Numbered from the stretch's first letter, positions 13,522 to 21,605 are shown. The stretch is 22,072 nt of DNA from CAZVWH01 sp964631175 (GCA_964631175.1 CAZVWH010000043.1:1-22072); one strand, 5' to 3'. Translations and numbers: made by a program. The notes: generated by a model not told the origin, from the letters alone.

Positions 13522-13729
13522 CTTGAGCAACAAGATTCGTCGGCTGCGCTTTGAAAATGGTGAAATGACTCAGCAGCAGTTGGCGGATAAGGTGGGCGTA
13601 ACACGCCAGACGATTATTGCTATAGAAGCCGGTAAATATGCACCGTCCCTGCCGCTGGGATTTAGAATAGCACGGGCATTCGATGTATCAGTAGAGGCCG
13701 TGTTTAAATATATGGACGAGCAGCTTTAA
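13508..13729 (+). CDS. XRE-family HTH transcriptional regulator
   Basis: This 73-aa protein is essentially a single Cro/CI-type helix-turn-helix domain. KIRRLRFENGEMTQQQLADKVGVTRQTIIAIEAGKYAPSLPLGFRIARAFDV is a textbook example, with TQQQLADKVG as helix 2 and RQTIIAIE as the recognition helix. The C-terminus (VEAVFKYMDEQL) may support dimerisation. Its ATG overlaps the end of the upstream membrane-protein gene and has a GGGGGTG site, so the proteins are made together. It probably binds the two palindromes at 12050-12088 and represses its own operon (inference from position). No ligand or sensor domain is attached, so the signal may come from the membrane proteins. Confidence 0.93.
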   Translation: MAKNNLSNKIRRLRFENGEMTQQQLADKVGVTRQTIIAIEAGKYAPSLPLGFRIARAFDVSVEAVFKYMDEQL

Positions 13730-13791
13730 TATGCTGAATATCTTAAAAAATATTAGTTTTGTTCGTTGGCCGGTCAACTATGAAGTTATGA

Positions 13792-14595
13792 TTACCATTT
13801 TGTCTCTCCCCACACAGCCGTCTGTAATCTGCGCAAATCCTCGTTTTCCGGGTTAGGAAAAGGCCTATTAGTTATCATACGTCTCCATTCATTTTGAGTC
13901 ATGCGGCAATATTCTATAGTTCGTTTATCTGTCCATTTCCAATATTCGGTGTGCCCATCTGCAAAAGAGAAGGGCGAGCCGTCACCGTGTCGGCCCGATG
14001 GCTGGTCAAGCCAGCTCGGCTCAGAATAGAAAACAACATAACTATCCTGGCTCATATCACCACCTTCACAAACAAAAACGATACGTGTTGCGGGCCTCTT
14101 AATGTTCAGCCTGTTTGTTATTAACTCACCTTGATCGGCGCCAGCTTCATTCCAGAGACCATTCATAGCATCAACAATCGAGTAAGTCCGCAGTTGAGCA
14201 CGCTCGGCTTTCGGGCACTTATAGGCTTTTAAATTCCGGATATAAGGATAAAGTAATCCTTTTTTCATCTCCTTTTTCGCTAGCTCTACCTTCTGAAAAG
14301 TGTCCAGCGGATAATATAGCCAATCATCACCGCCGTACCAGGTATGCTCACCGGCGAGGTAAGGCTTCGTCCCTGCAGGTACAATCTTATTTTCATTGTC
14401 GTCGGCATATAGAATCCACGCCAATTGCAACTGGGAAAGATTATGCCTACAGACAGTCAGCTTGGCCTGCTCTCTGGCTTTCGACAGTACCGGGAACAAT
14501 ATTGCCATTAAAAGCGCAATAATAGCGATTACAACCAACAGCTCGATTAGCGTAAACCCTTTTCGTCCGTTCATAATAACGCAAACTTTTTCCAC
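13792..14595 (-). CDS. Type II secretion/type IV pilin-like pseudopilin, H-X9-DG type
   Basis: This secreted or membrane-tethered pilin-like protein is processed by prepilin peptidase. The signal RKG|FTLIELLVVIAIIALLMAILFPVL is a classic class III leader plus hydrophobic stalk, with Gly13 before the cut and Glu at mature position 5. The C-terminal GRHGDGSPFSFADGH fits the H-X9-DG motif common in the many pseudopilins of Planctomycetota. The GTG at 14595 is chosen because AAGAGG lies 9 bases upstream. An ATG at 14574 (leader MNGRKG) is the alternative, and the frame extends further to 14691 without support. It is not near other pilus genes, as usual for this family in that phylum. Confidence 0.88.
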   Translation of the reverse strand: MEKVCVIMNGRKGFTLIELLVVIAIIALLMAILFPVLSKAREQAKLTVCRHNLSQLQLAWILYADDNENKIVPAGTKPYLAGEHTWYGGDDWLYYPLDTFQKVELAKKEMKKGLLYPYIRNLKAYKCPKAERAQLRTYSIVDAMNGLWNEAGADQGELITNRLNIKRPATRIVFVCEGGDMSQDSYVVFYSEPSWLDQPSGRHGDGSPFSFADGHTEYWKWTDKRTIEYCRMTQNEWRRMITNRPFPNPENEDLRRLQTAVWGETKW

Positions 14596-14846
14596 ATTCG
14601 AAAACCTCTTACAATTTATACACTTTTTTAGTTCTATCATAAAATTATCAATAATACCAAATATAGACAAGTTTTTTTGTCTCCTTGGCAATTAGGGAAC
14701 GCGCGAATTCAGCGGATGCAATGCTTCAAAAGGCATGAAAGGGTTTAATGAGTTCTGTAGATAGAAATATCCAAGTGAAAGTAAATTCTACAACCTGAAT
14801 CCGCTTTTATTGGAAAATCAGAATTATTCTGTATTCTGTCTTCTAT

Positions 14847-15266
14847 TTATTGCTCTTCAGGATACATAAATTCAGGTATTCGGCGGATTTTCCCTTCGGC
14901 ATCTACACAGGCGAGAATAGTTGAGCCTTCAGCTAAGACTACGCCATCGCAAGAGCGCCTTAGCTTATAGGTGTGTTCAACCTTGCTGGCGGTGACCGCT
15001 GAGCAATTTGTCTGCAATAGCAGCTTCTCATCGTACCGGGCGGCTCGGCGATATTTTATATGCAGCTCTGCAACGACAAAGAAAACACCAGCCTCCTCAA
15101 GGTTTTTATATGCCAGCCCGTTGGCCCGCAGAAGCTCCGTTCGGCCCATTTCAAACCAGACCGGATGAGCACTATGGTGAACTACGCCGCCCCTATCAGT
15201 TTCCGCGTATCGGGGCATAATTGTTATTGTATGACTCTGAATCGTTGTATGTGTCGGAAAACCCAT
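14847..15266 (-). CDS. Acyl-CoA thioesterase, YbgC/4HBT family
   Basis: This 139-aa hot-dog fold protein probably hydrolyses acyl-CoA thioesters in the cytoplasm. YAETDRGGVVHHSAHPVWFEMGRTELLRA is the family signature, with the Asp in ETD as the expected catalytic residue and the WFE helix beside it. The body (ELHIKYRRAARYDEKLLLQT) and length match YbgC-type enzymes. The chain length it prefers cannot be read from sequence, and there is no tol-pal context here. The start at 15266 has no strong ribosome-binding site. A candidate promoter lies just upstream. Confidence 0.88.
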   Translation of the reverse strand: MGFPTHTTIQSHTITIMPRYAETDRGGVVHHSAHPVWFEMGRTELLRANGLAYKNLEEAGVFFVVAELHIKYRRAARYDEKLLLQTNCSAVTASKVEHTYKLRRSCDGVVLAEGSTILACVDAEGKIRRIPEFMYPEEQ

Positions 15267-15320
15267 TTTTCAACCCATTTAGCCGTCACCGCCAAACTTC
15301 GCCCATCATTACCAGGAGTC

Positions 15321-15349
15321 ATTCTAACACCGTTTTGTCGTTATTACAA
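15321..15349 (-). promoter_or_regulatory. Candidate promoter of the thioesterase gene
   Basis: On the minus strand TTGTAA (15349-15344) is followed after 17 bp by TAGAAT (15326-15321), matching 4 and 5 of 6 consensus bases. Transcription would start about 48 bases before the ATG at 15266. The support is the spacing alone. Confidence 0.4.
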
Positions 15350-15400
15350 ATAGTTCTAAGAATTTTCGATACCTGCAATTACGTAATCGGACTTTTTGCA

Positions 15401-15429
15401 TTGACAAAGATATTAAGGACTGCTATAAT
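15401..15429 (+). promoter_or_regulatory. Consensus sigma-70 promoter before the cdaA region
   Basis: TTGACA (15401-15406), exactly 17 bp, then TATAAT (15424-15429): both boxes match the sigma-70 consensus perfectly. A start near 15436 gives a leader of about 70 bases before the small gene at 15506. The absence of overlapping palindromes suggests strong, constitutive transcription of the small protein and probably of cdaA-cdaR. Confidence 0.8.
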
Positions 15430-15505
15430 TTAATCCAAGTGTATCTATGAAGGTTTTATACATAAAAAGTACAGCCGGCTTGTTGGGATTTCGAAAGGGG
15501 AAATG

Positions 15506-15739
15506 ATGAAAAGCGGCTCTGTATCTTTGCGTAGTATTATTTTGAGTATTATTCTATGTGTTTTACTTTTCCTGCCTTGTGGTTGTGGTTTTTTTAATCA
15601 ATCAGGTGAAACTACTGCTGAAGGACATAGAAGGCATAAACGTGTACTTCGTCGAAACCGACAGGAAATGATGGCAGATATAGACAGGGTTCTTCTTCTT
15701 GATGAGCCCAGCAAGCTCACCGATAAAAGGATACCATAA
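15506..15739 (+). CDS. Small exported-type protein of unknown function
   Basis: This 77-aa protein has one hydrophobic N-terminal segment (about residues 8-26) ending in LPCGCGF, followed by a basic and then acidic soluble part that ends in DEPSKLTDKRIP. It could be a lipoprotein, but Pro before Cys is atypical for a lipobox, so it may equally be anchored by its helix. Two adjacent ATGs exist (15503, 15506); the second is better spaced from AAAGGGG. It sits directly behind a consensus promoter and upstream of cdaA on the same strand, so it may be highly expressed. No family is recognised. Confidence 0.65.
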   Translation: MKSGSVSLRSIILSIILCVLLFLPCGCGFFNQSGETTAEGHRRHKRVLRRNRQEMMADIDRVLLLDEPSKLTDKRIP

Positions 15740-15876
15740 TTACGTATTGAGTTCTGCAAATATCGTAGTGCTTTATTTCGACTCAAAACGCATCATGCAC
15801 GCCTGTCTCTCCACAGGATGCCTCACGGCAGAGCGCGGTCGAGATGAAACACAACGAAAATAAAAGGATTTAATTT
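15740..15876. other. Spacer before cdaA with degenerate repeat
   Basis: Positions 15787-15807 (aacgcatcatgcacgcctgtc) resemble 7890-7910 between secG and yicC, and a following ggatgcctcacggcagagc resembles a piece at 7873-7891. This appears to be a repeat fragment. No gene is seen. Confidence 0.4.
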
Positions 15877-16662
15877 GTGGAGACGGTCATTGATTATTTC
15901 AACCGGGTGGCAGGTTATGATTGGTGGCGTGTCTTTATTGAGCTGTTTCTCATCGGCATTGTAGTTTACTGGCTTGTCGATTTCCTCGAAGGCACTCGTG
16001 GTGAAAGATTATTCCGGGGTGTCTTATTTATCCTCGTTGCAGGCGTTCTTATCCTTAACTTAGTCGTAGAACGACTTCAGTTCCCTCGGCTTCAATACCT
16101 TTACAACGGTTTTTTGATTGGCATTTTGATTATTGCTGTTGCGGGTTTTCAGCCGGAGATTCGAAGAGTACTTATAAGAATAGGCGGGCCTCGGTTTTGG
16201 CCGGGCCCATCCCATCAACTATCAAGAACAATAGAAGAAATAATCACCGCGGCAAGCCAGCTTTCCGCCTCCCGGACGGGAGCCATTATTGTTATTGAGA
16301 AGCAGGTCGCGCTGGGCGAGTTTATAGAGACCGGCATCCGGATCGAAGCGAAGGTAACGGCTGAATTACTCAAGACCATTTTTCATCCCGGCACATCCCT
16401 TCACGATATGGCTGTTGTAATCCGAGGCGAAAGAGTGCTTGCTGCCGGGGTGCAACTACCCTTGGCTGAAATCGGTAGCGTGAACGGCGTTGAACTCGGC
16501 TCCCGCCACCGGGCGGCTATAGGTATAACAACCGGCTCGGATGCCACCTGTCTGGTGATAAGCGAAGAAACCGGCATCATCTCAATAGCAGAGGGCGGAA
16601 AGCTTACGCGCAATGTTGATGAATCCAAGCTACGAAAGTCACTGTCAACGGCGCTATCGTGA
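15877..16662 (+). CDS. cdaA: Diadenylate cyclase, CdaA type
   Basis: This membrane enzyme joins two ATP into cyclic di-AMP, a second messenger linked to osmotic and potassium balance and cell-wall state. Three N-terminal helices (about 17-38, 46-64 and 77-92) precede the DAC domain (about 115-245). GAIIVIEKQVALGEFIETG, the LHDMA stretch (Asp177), SRHRAAIGI (RHR at 210-212) and VISEETGIISIAEGGKL are in family order. The usual DGA motif is DMA here, Gly178 being replaced by Met, while the metal-binding Asp and the RHR motif stay. The GTG start at 15877 has AAAAGGA 8 bases upstream. The stop overlaps the ybbR start (GTGA), as expected for a cdaA-cdaR pair. Length (261 aa) is normal. Confidence 0.93.
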   Translation: METVIDYFNRVAGYDWWRVFIELFLIGIVVYWLVDFLEGTRGERLFRGVLFILVAGVLILNLVVERLQFPRLQYLYNGFLIGILIIAVAGFQPEIRRVLIRIGGPRFWPGPSHQLSRTIEEIITAASQLSASRTGAIIVIEKQVALGEFIETGIRIEAKVTAELLKTIFHPGTSLHDMAVVIRGERVLAAGVQLPLAEIGSVNGVELGSRHRAAIGITTGSDATCLVISEETGIISIAEGGKLTRNVDESKLRKSLSTALS

Positions 16663-17684
16663 AATATGGCCGCATACGAGATACAATGGCAAAAAAAATC
16701 AAATACGGCAAAATAACAATTGTAATATTTTTAACCGCCTTGATTTGGATTTGGTCCGACCTGGCGTTGGATGAAACATTAGCGGATAGGTCTGCCGAGG
16801 TTGCTATAGATGAATCGGCTGATCCAAAACTTTGGGTCAGCTTTGATCAGGCCCCAACAGCCGACATCAGAATCACGCTTTCAGGCCCTCACGCCGCAAT
16901 TGCAAGTGAGAGCAGAAGATTGAGAGAGGGACAAATACGCAGATTTGTCCTTGATATTGTACAAGAGGGAATGAACAAGCCTGGCGACTATCCTTTAAGA
17001 CTGCTGCCGTTCTTACAGAAGGATAAACAGATAAAACAACTTGGGCTTAAAGTTGAATCCTGCGAGCCGAAATTGCTGAGCGTAAATGTTGTTGAGCTCG
17101 TTAAGAAGTCGCTGACTGTTGAGTGTTTTAATGAAAATGGAGTTTCCTTGAAACCGGAGAGCATCGAGCCATCAAAAATCGACATGTTTGTGCCTGAGAA
17201 TAGAAGAACAGCCCAGGTCCGATTAAGCCGCCGAGAGATTGAGCAGGCAAGATTGAACGCCCTTGAAAGAAAGCCTTACATCGAACTGGCCGAAGGCCAG
17301 ATACGAGAAGCTGCCGAACCTGTAAGAATCAAGATGCCGCCGGAGCCGGATTCTTTGAGTGACGCAACGGTAAAAGTGACCAAGCTGGGCATTGCGTTAA
17401 GTCCGAACCTGCAGGGCAGATACAAAGTAGAGATAACAAATATGCCTGAAGTAATTGGACCGATTTCAATCAGAGCTACTCCATCAGCCAAACAAGCCTA
17501 CGAAGGTATGCGCTATCAGGTGATATTAGAGATCGACGACGAGGATACCAAATTGAAGGATGGTCGTAGAGAGCTGGTTTACAATTTCCCGGAGGAATTC
17601 GTCGGTAAAGATGAGATACGTTTGAACCAGCCCCGCGTCCAGGCCAATTTCAGGCTTGTGGAACTCTCCACCGAGAGCCCGTAA
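16659..17684 (+). CDS. cdaR: YbbR-like protein, CdaA partner
   Basis: This 341-aa protein has one N-terminal membrane helix (about residues 19-34) and a long beta-rich region outside the membrane, the layout of YbbR/CdaR proteins that bind CdaA and modulate cyclic di-AMP synthesis. Repeated beta segments resembling YbbR units (for example VNVVELVKKSLTVE, then the IRATPSAKQAYEG region) are weakly conserved, so much of the call rests on position next to cdaA. The GTG at 16659 overlaps the cdaA stop by 4 bases, indicating translational coupling. An ATG at 16686 is an alternative start that would leave the helix intact. No glmM, the frequent third member of the group, follows. Confidence 0.82.
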   Translation: MKYGRIRDTMAKKIKYGKITIVIFLTALIWIWSDLALDETLADRSAEVAIDESADPKLWVSFDQAPTADIRITLSGPHAAIASESRRLREGQIRRFVLDIVQEGMNKPGDYPLRLLPFLQKDKQIKQLGLKVESCEPKLLSVNVVELVKKSLTVECFNENGVSLKPESIEPSKIDMFVPENRRTAQVRLSRREIEQARLNALERKPYIELAEGQIREAAEPVRIKMPPEPDSLSDATVKVTKLGIALSPNLQGRYKVEITNMPEVIGPISIRATPSAKQAYEGMRYQVILEIDDEDTKLKDGRRELVYNFPEEFVGKDEIRLNQPRVQANFRLVELSTESP

Positions 17685-17739
17685 AGTGTTGCATACTGTA
17701 AATCAATTTCCCACCACAGAAAACAACAGACAAATCTCA

Positions 17740-17775
17740 GAAGACAGACGACTTTGAACAAAGACCTCTGTCTTC
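17740..17775. terminator. Long hairpin between convergent cdaR and cstA
   Basis: GAAGACAG (17740-17747) pairs with CTGTCTTC (17768-17775), and CTTTGAACAAAG inside forms a second short stem. The hairpin ends on the last base of the cstA stop codon and lies about 55 bases after cdaR stops. A bidirectional terminator is the simplest reading, though no clear T-run follows on the + strand. Confidence 0.5.
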
Positions 17776-19436
17776 TAACTTTCTGCATCTGATATCTGAC
17801 GTCTTACTGCAATGACGGTGACTAGCGCCGTACGCGAAAGGAACACAGCCAAGACTATAAGTATCACCGCTATTACCGCCAGCAAGATATTAGGTTTATC
17901 CGCAGTTAAAAAGGTGTATGTCTGGTATAGTAAAGCGGCAAGTGTAGTTACAAGCATTATAACAGCGGGTATGGCTGTAAAGATAAACTTGCGTTTATGA
18001 GTAAGCAAATATACACTTGCCACAATAAGAACAAGACTGGCGATGAGCTGATTGGCGGCCCCGAACATGGGCCAAATCGCTTTCCAGTTACCCAGGGCAA
18101 GCGCACCCGATAAGACACCGACAAGTAAGGTGGCCAAGTATTTGTTCCTCATACAAGATATGCCAAACGTCTCTCCAAAAAGTTCATTGGATATATAGCG
18201 CGTGATACGTGTTGCCGTATCAAGAGTAGTCATAATAAATGTCTTGAGCATGGTTATACCTACAAGTGTACCCATGCTGCCGAAAATTACCTTTGTAATC
18301 TGGCCGTAACCGGTTCCAAATGCCTTAATCCATCCTCCCTTGGTAAAAAGCTGCTGGTAAACCAGCTCTTCACTACCGAGTGGCGCGCTCTTCCAGAACA
18401 AACCGGCGGTAACTGCTACCACAGCCAGAACAGCCAGCACACTTTCGGCAATCATAGCTCCATAACCCACAACCCTGGCATCTTTGGTTGTTGGAATCTG
18501 CTTTGAAGTTGTGCCGCTGGCAACTAAGCTGTGGAATCCGGAAATGGCACCACAAGCTATCGTGACCAACAGCATAGGCCACATCCAGCCCTTACTAGTG
18601 GAAAAGGAAACAACAGCCGGAGCTTTCATTTCTGGATGCGTGAGAATAAGTCCCAAAAATCCAAAGAACATACCCAGAAAAAGTACCGCACCGGCAAGAT
18701 GGTCTCTGGGCTGAAGCAACATAGTTACAGGCATTACTGATGCGATCATGGCGTAAACGAGTAATATAACGGTCCACCAGTTTGCGGCATTTTCCGCAGG
18801 AAGTTTAATCGGAATATAATATCCTGTTACAATCAGACCGACCAGCAATAGAACTCCTATTATTGAACACAATAGTACCGAGGCCCCTACGTGGTACATC
18901 AGGATACCAACAATAATCGCTACGATGACGAGCCCAAAGGTAGGTATTACAACCTCGGGAGTATTTGCCAAAGTCTGACCTGCAATGGCTGCAAACACCG
19001 CGACCACAAGTATCAAAGCTAAAAAAGCAAAAAGGCTGAATAGAACCTTGCTGAGCTTGCCCATTACAGACTCGGTGACTGTGGTAATCGACTTACCCTT
19101 GTTTCTAAGGGAAAGCACAAGTGCTGTGAAGTCGTGAACAGCTCCAAAGAGAACACCACCGGCTACAATCCAGATAATAGCAGGAAGCCATCCCCAGTAC
19201 AAACACGCGATGACCGGCCCTATTACAGGAGCAGCTCCGGCAATAGAGGCAAAGTGATGGCCGAACAGGATAGTCCAGTGTTTAGCTGGGACATAATCAA
19301 CACCGTCATTCATAGCTACAGAAGGTGGCACTTCATTATCGTCAACACCTATCCATTGTTTGACTTTTCGGCTGTAGAATATGTAGCCTAAAAGCAGCAA
19401 AAAAACGGCAATTCCAGCAACGGTCAGCGAGTTCAT
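17775..19436 (-). CDS. cstA: CstA-family carbon starvation transporter
   Basis: This 553-aa inner-membrane protein has about 14-16 predicted helices. HWTILFGHHFASIAGAAPVIGPVIA near residue 53 is the CstA signature, and GAVHDFTALVLSLRNKG and SGTTSKQIPTTKDARVVGYGAM also match. CstA relatives import peptides or pyruvate during carbon starvation; the substrate cannot be told from sequence. It belongs to the shorter CstA form (E. coli CstA is about 700 aa). AAGGAG lies 8 bases before the ATG. It follows der by 31 bases on the same strand, so the two may be co-transcribed, though their functions are not obviously linked. Confidence 0.92.
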   Translation of the reverse strand: MNSLTVAGIAVFLLLLGYIFYSRKVKQWIGVDDNEVPPSVAMNDGVDYVPAKHWTILFGHHFASIAGAAPVIGPVIACLYWGWLPAIIWIVAGGVLFGAVHDFTALVLSLRNKGKSITTVTESVMGKLSKVLFSLFAFLALILVVAVFAAIAGQTLANTPEVVIPTFGLVIVAIIVGILMYHVGASVLLCSIIGVLLLVGLIVTGYYIPIKLPAENAANWWTVILLVYAMIASVMPVTMLLQPRDHLAGAVLFLGMFFGFLGLILTHPEMKAPAVVSFSTSKGWMWPMLLVTIACGAISGFHSLVASGTTSKQIPTTKDARVVGYGAMIAESVLAVLAVVAVTAGLFWKSAPLGSEELVYQQLFTKGGWIKAFGTGYGQITKVIFGSMGTLVGITMLKTFIMTTLDTATRITRYISNELFGETFGISCMRNKYLATLLVGVLSGALALGNWKAIWPMFGAANQLIASLVLIVASVYLLTHKRKFIFTAIPAVIMLVTTLAALLYQTYTFLTADKPNILLAVIAVILIVLAVFLSRTALVTVIAVRRQISDAES

Positions 19437-19467
19437 CAGATAAACTCCTTAATTTTACTCACATCAC

Positions 19468-20778
19468 TTATCTTGAGCTGTGTCTTCGTGCCAAAAGCCG
19501 AATCGGAACTTCGGCTGTGGCCAGCAGCTCTCGTAGTCTGTTTATGATAAATCTGCGGTAATTATTGTCAAATAGTTTGGGATCGTTTACAAAAATAACT
19601 ATAGTAACCGGCCTCGTTGCGATTTGTGTTGCATAATAGATTCTTGGTCTTCCTTTAGCCGAACCGACCCGCTCTGACTTTATGGCCTCGAACACCTTAT
19701 TCAATTTAGCTGTGGATATCCGAGTGGCTGTCTGCTTGAAGATTTCAGCCGTCAAATCCAAAACACTCTGGATGTTTTTTTTACTCGTCGCGGTAGTAAA
19801 AGCTATTGGTGCATAACTTAAGCCCGGCAGTTTTTTCGTCAAATACTGTTCATAGTCACTGGTGACAGCCGAATCTTTAGCCAGGTCCCATTTATTAATA
19901 ACTATGATGCAACTCTTGTACTGCTCGGTGATAAAGCCGGCTAATTTTTTATCGACCTGCGAAACAGGCTCAGTAGCATCGATAAGAAACAAAACAACAT
20001 CAGCTCGGCGGATAGAGTCAGTCACACGGACGTAACTGTAAAACTCAACGCTATCGGCCATCTTGCCTTTTTTTCTGATTCCTGCGGTATCAATAACGGT
20101 AATGGTTTTACCGTCTTTTTCAAAACGCACATCCACAGCGTCTCTGGTCGTGCCGGGCGTCTCGCTGACGATGACTCTTTCTGAGCCGACGATGGCATTT
20201 AAGAGGGTGCTTTTGCCGACATTTCGCTTGCCGACTATCGCAAGTTTCATTACCGGCTCAGCGGGTCTGGAAGTTTTCAAATCAGCGAGCTTCTCAAAAA
20301 TTCTATCGAGCAGGACAGCTTTATTCAGGTTGTTCTTTGCTGAGATGCAAAGAAATTCGCCGAAGCCGAGACCGGCAAATTCCGCAGCGGCGGCAAACAT
20401 CTTGGCACTATCCGCTTTGTTGGCCACACCAATAACATCAAGGCCGTGTTTATGCAGAAGCTGAGCTATTTGCTTATCCAGCGGTACAAGCCCATCACGG
20501 ATGTCAACCATAAACAGGACAAGACTTGCCGACTCTATCGCCTTTAGGATTTGCTGTTCAATATGCTCACTTAGCAGGTCGGCATCGACTATTCCGTATC
20601 CGCCGGTATCAATAAGTTCGATGTATTGGTTGTCTCTGGCAATGAATGTGCTGATACGGTCTCTTGTAACGCCTGCGGTCGGCTCTACGATGCTTATCCT
20701 CTCACCGGCCAGAGCGTTCAAGAGGCTGCTTTTGCCGACATTCGGCCGACCAATTATTGCCACTACAGGTAACGCCAT
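19468..20778 (-). CDS. der: Ribosome assembly GTPase Der (EngA)
   Basis: This essential GTPase helps mature the 50S ribosomal subunit. It has two G domains in tandem. The first holds GRPNVGKS (10-17), DTGG (57-60) and NKAD (120-123); the second holds GKRNVGKST, DTAG and NKWD. A KH-like domain closes the C-terminus, with the RIYYATQIATRPVTIVIFVND segment typical of Der. The ATG at 20778 is preferred (436 aa) because GGTGA stands 5 bases before it; the frame could begin at a GTG at 20787. The protein is full length with no missing motif. It leads a der-cstA transcript. Confidence 0.96.
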   Translation of the reverse strand: MALPVVAIIGRPNVGKSSLLNALAGERISIVEPTAGVTRDRISTFIARDNQYIELIDTGGYGIVDADLLSEHIEQQILKAIESASLVLFMVDIRDGLVPLDKQIAQLLHKHGLDVIGVANKADSAKMFAAAAEFAGLGFGEFLCISAKNNLNKAVLLDRIFEKLADLKTSRPAEPVMKLAIVGKRNVGKSTLLNAIVGSERVIVSETPGTTRDAVDVRFEKDGKTITVIDTAGIRKKGKMADSVEFYSYVRVTDSIRRADVVLFLIDATEPVSQVDKKLAGFITEQYKSCIIVINKWDLAKDSAVTSDYEQYLTKKLPGLSYAPIAFTTATSKKNIQSVLDLTAEIFKQTATRISTAKLNKVFEAIKSERVGSAKGRPRIYYATQIATRPVTIVIFVNDPKLFDNNYRRFIINRLRELLATAEVPIRLLARRHSSR

Positions 20779-20796
20779 AAGTTTCACCAGGACAAT

Positions 20797-20813
20797 CCCA
20801 CGTAAAACGTGGG
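20797..20813. other. Palindrome in the der leader
   Basis: CCCACGT-AAA-ACGTGGG is a perfect 7-bp inverted repeat with a 3-base spacer, about 9 bases upstream of the GGTGA ribosome-binding site of der. It could act on translation as a hairpin, be an operator, or be another repeat element. Confidence 0.5.
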
Positions 20814-20868
20814 GCTAAATATTTGATGTTTCAATCGAAATCTCTCTAAGTACCATACATTAAGTGGG

Positions 20869-20897
20869 ATTATAACACAACAACTCAGGATTTTGAA
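20869..20897 (-). promoter_or_regulatory. Candidate promoter of der-cstA
   Basis: On the minus strand TTCAAA (20897-20892), 17 bp, then a perfect TATAAT (20874-20869). A start near 20862 would give a leader of about 85 bases that includes the palindrome at 20797-20813. The 4/6 -35 box keeps confidence moderate. Confidence 0.5.
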
Positions 20898-21063
20898 GTT
20901 TTGATACCTATTTAGATATGCCTTTGGTCCGACGTGCTTCTGATAAATCTCACCCAAGGTGGCCATTTACTGCTTAGACTAAATTTGAATATGGTGCTAT
21001 ACTTATTCTCGGTTTAGAATATTATGGTGGTACTGAAGCTACAAGTTAGAAGTATATCAGGAA

Positions 21064-21567
21064 ATGAAAGGACGAATCGTTATTGATAAGCTATATGAAC
21101 AATCAGAGACAGGATGCTGTCCGAGGTTTAATCCTGAGCCGTGGGACGAAAAAGAGGTAACCTTCCAGGATAAATTATTTATAAAAGACCATGTAAGAAG
21201 CTTTATGCACATCCCTGTCAACTTCGGGAAGGTGATTGTAAAAAATATGAAAATGATTAAGGATGCAGAAGCTCTTACACCTGAGCCCCTTATGCTTTCG
21301 GATGAGAAGTCTCCGTGGGGTGCCGATATTTATATCGCGGTGAGTAAAGATGTGCCCGGAGCAGAGATGACCAGAATTTCAGGTAAGTTCTTGACCAAGG
21401 TTTTTGAAGGCCCGTATAAAAACGCCGGTACGTGGGCAAAACAAATGAAAGACTACGTCGCATCTAAAGCAAAAGAGATTGAAAAAATGTACTTTTTCTA
21501 TACTACCTGCCCGAAATGCGCAGAGTTTTATGGTAAGAATTATACCGTAATATTGGCTGAGGTTTAA
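21064..21567 (+). CDS. Conserved protein of unknown function with paired cysteines
   Basis: This 167-aa soluble protein has no signal peptide or membrane helix. Recognisable landmarks are GCCPRFNPEPWDEKEVTFQDK near the start, HIPVNFGKV, GADIYIAVSKDVPGAEM, SGKFLTKVFEGPYKNAG, and a C-terminal YTTCPKCAEFYGKNY. Two adjacent Cys (residues 18-19) and the CPKC pair could bind a metal together. The FEGPY stretch loosely recalls GyrI-like small-molecule binding folds, but I cannot assign it. The ATG at 21064 has AGGA only about one base before it, an unusually short spacing. No partner is obvious. Confidence 0.8.
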   Translation: MKGRIVIDKLYEQSETGCCPRFNPEPWDEKEVTFQDKLFIKDHVRSFMHIPVNFGKVIVKNMKMIKDAEALTPEPLMLSDEKSPWGADIYIAVSKDVPGAEMTRISGKFLTKVFEGPYKNAGTWAKQMKDYVASKAKEIEKMYFFYTTCPKCAEFYGKNYTVILAEV

Positions 21568-21585
21568 ATAAACCCCCATGGTAAA

Positions 21586-21605
21586 CCCTTCGGCTGCGCT
21601 CAGGG
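21586..21605. repeat. Palindromic repeat after the unknown gene
   Basis: CCCTTCGGCTGCGCTCAGGG folds on itself (CCCT with AGGG, inner CGGC with GCG). Its reverse strand, CCCTGAGCGCAGCCGAAGGG, has the same skeleton as the TGAGC..GTCGAA repeats at 3-19 and 5442-5458. It lies 19 bases after a stop codon and might serve as a terminator, though no T-run follows directly. Confidence 0.5.

Noticed and set aside
20784..20966. 60-codon minus-strand frame upstream of der
   Set aside because: It covers the predicted der promoter and leader palindrome, has no ribosome-binding site support and no recognisable motif.
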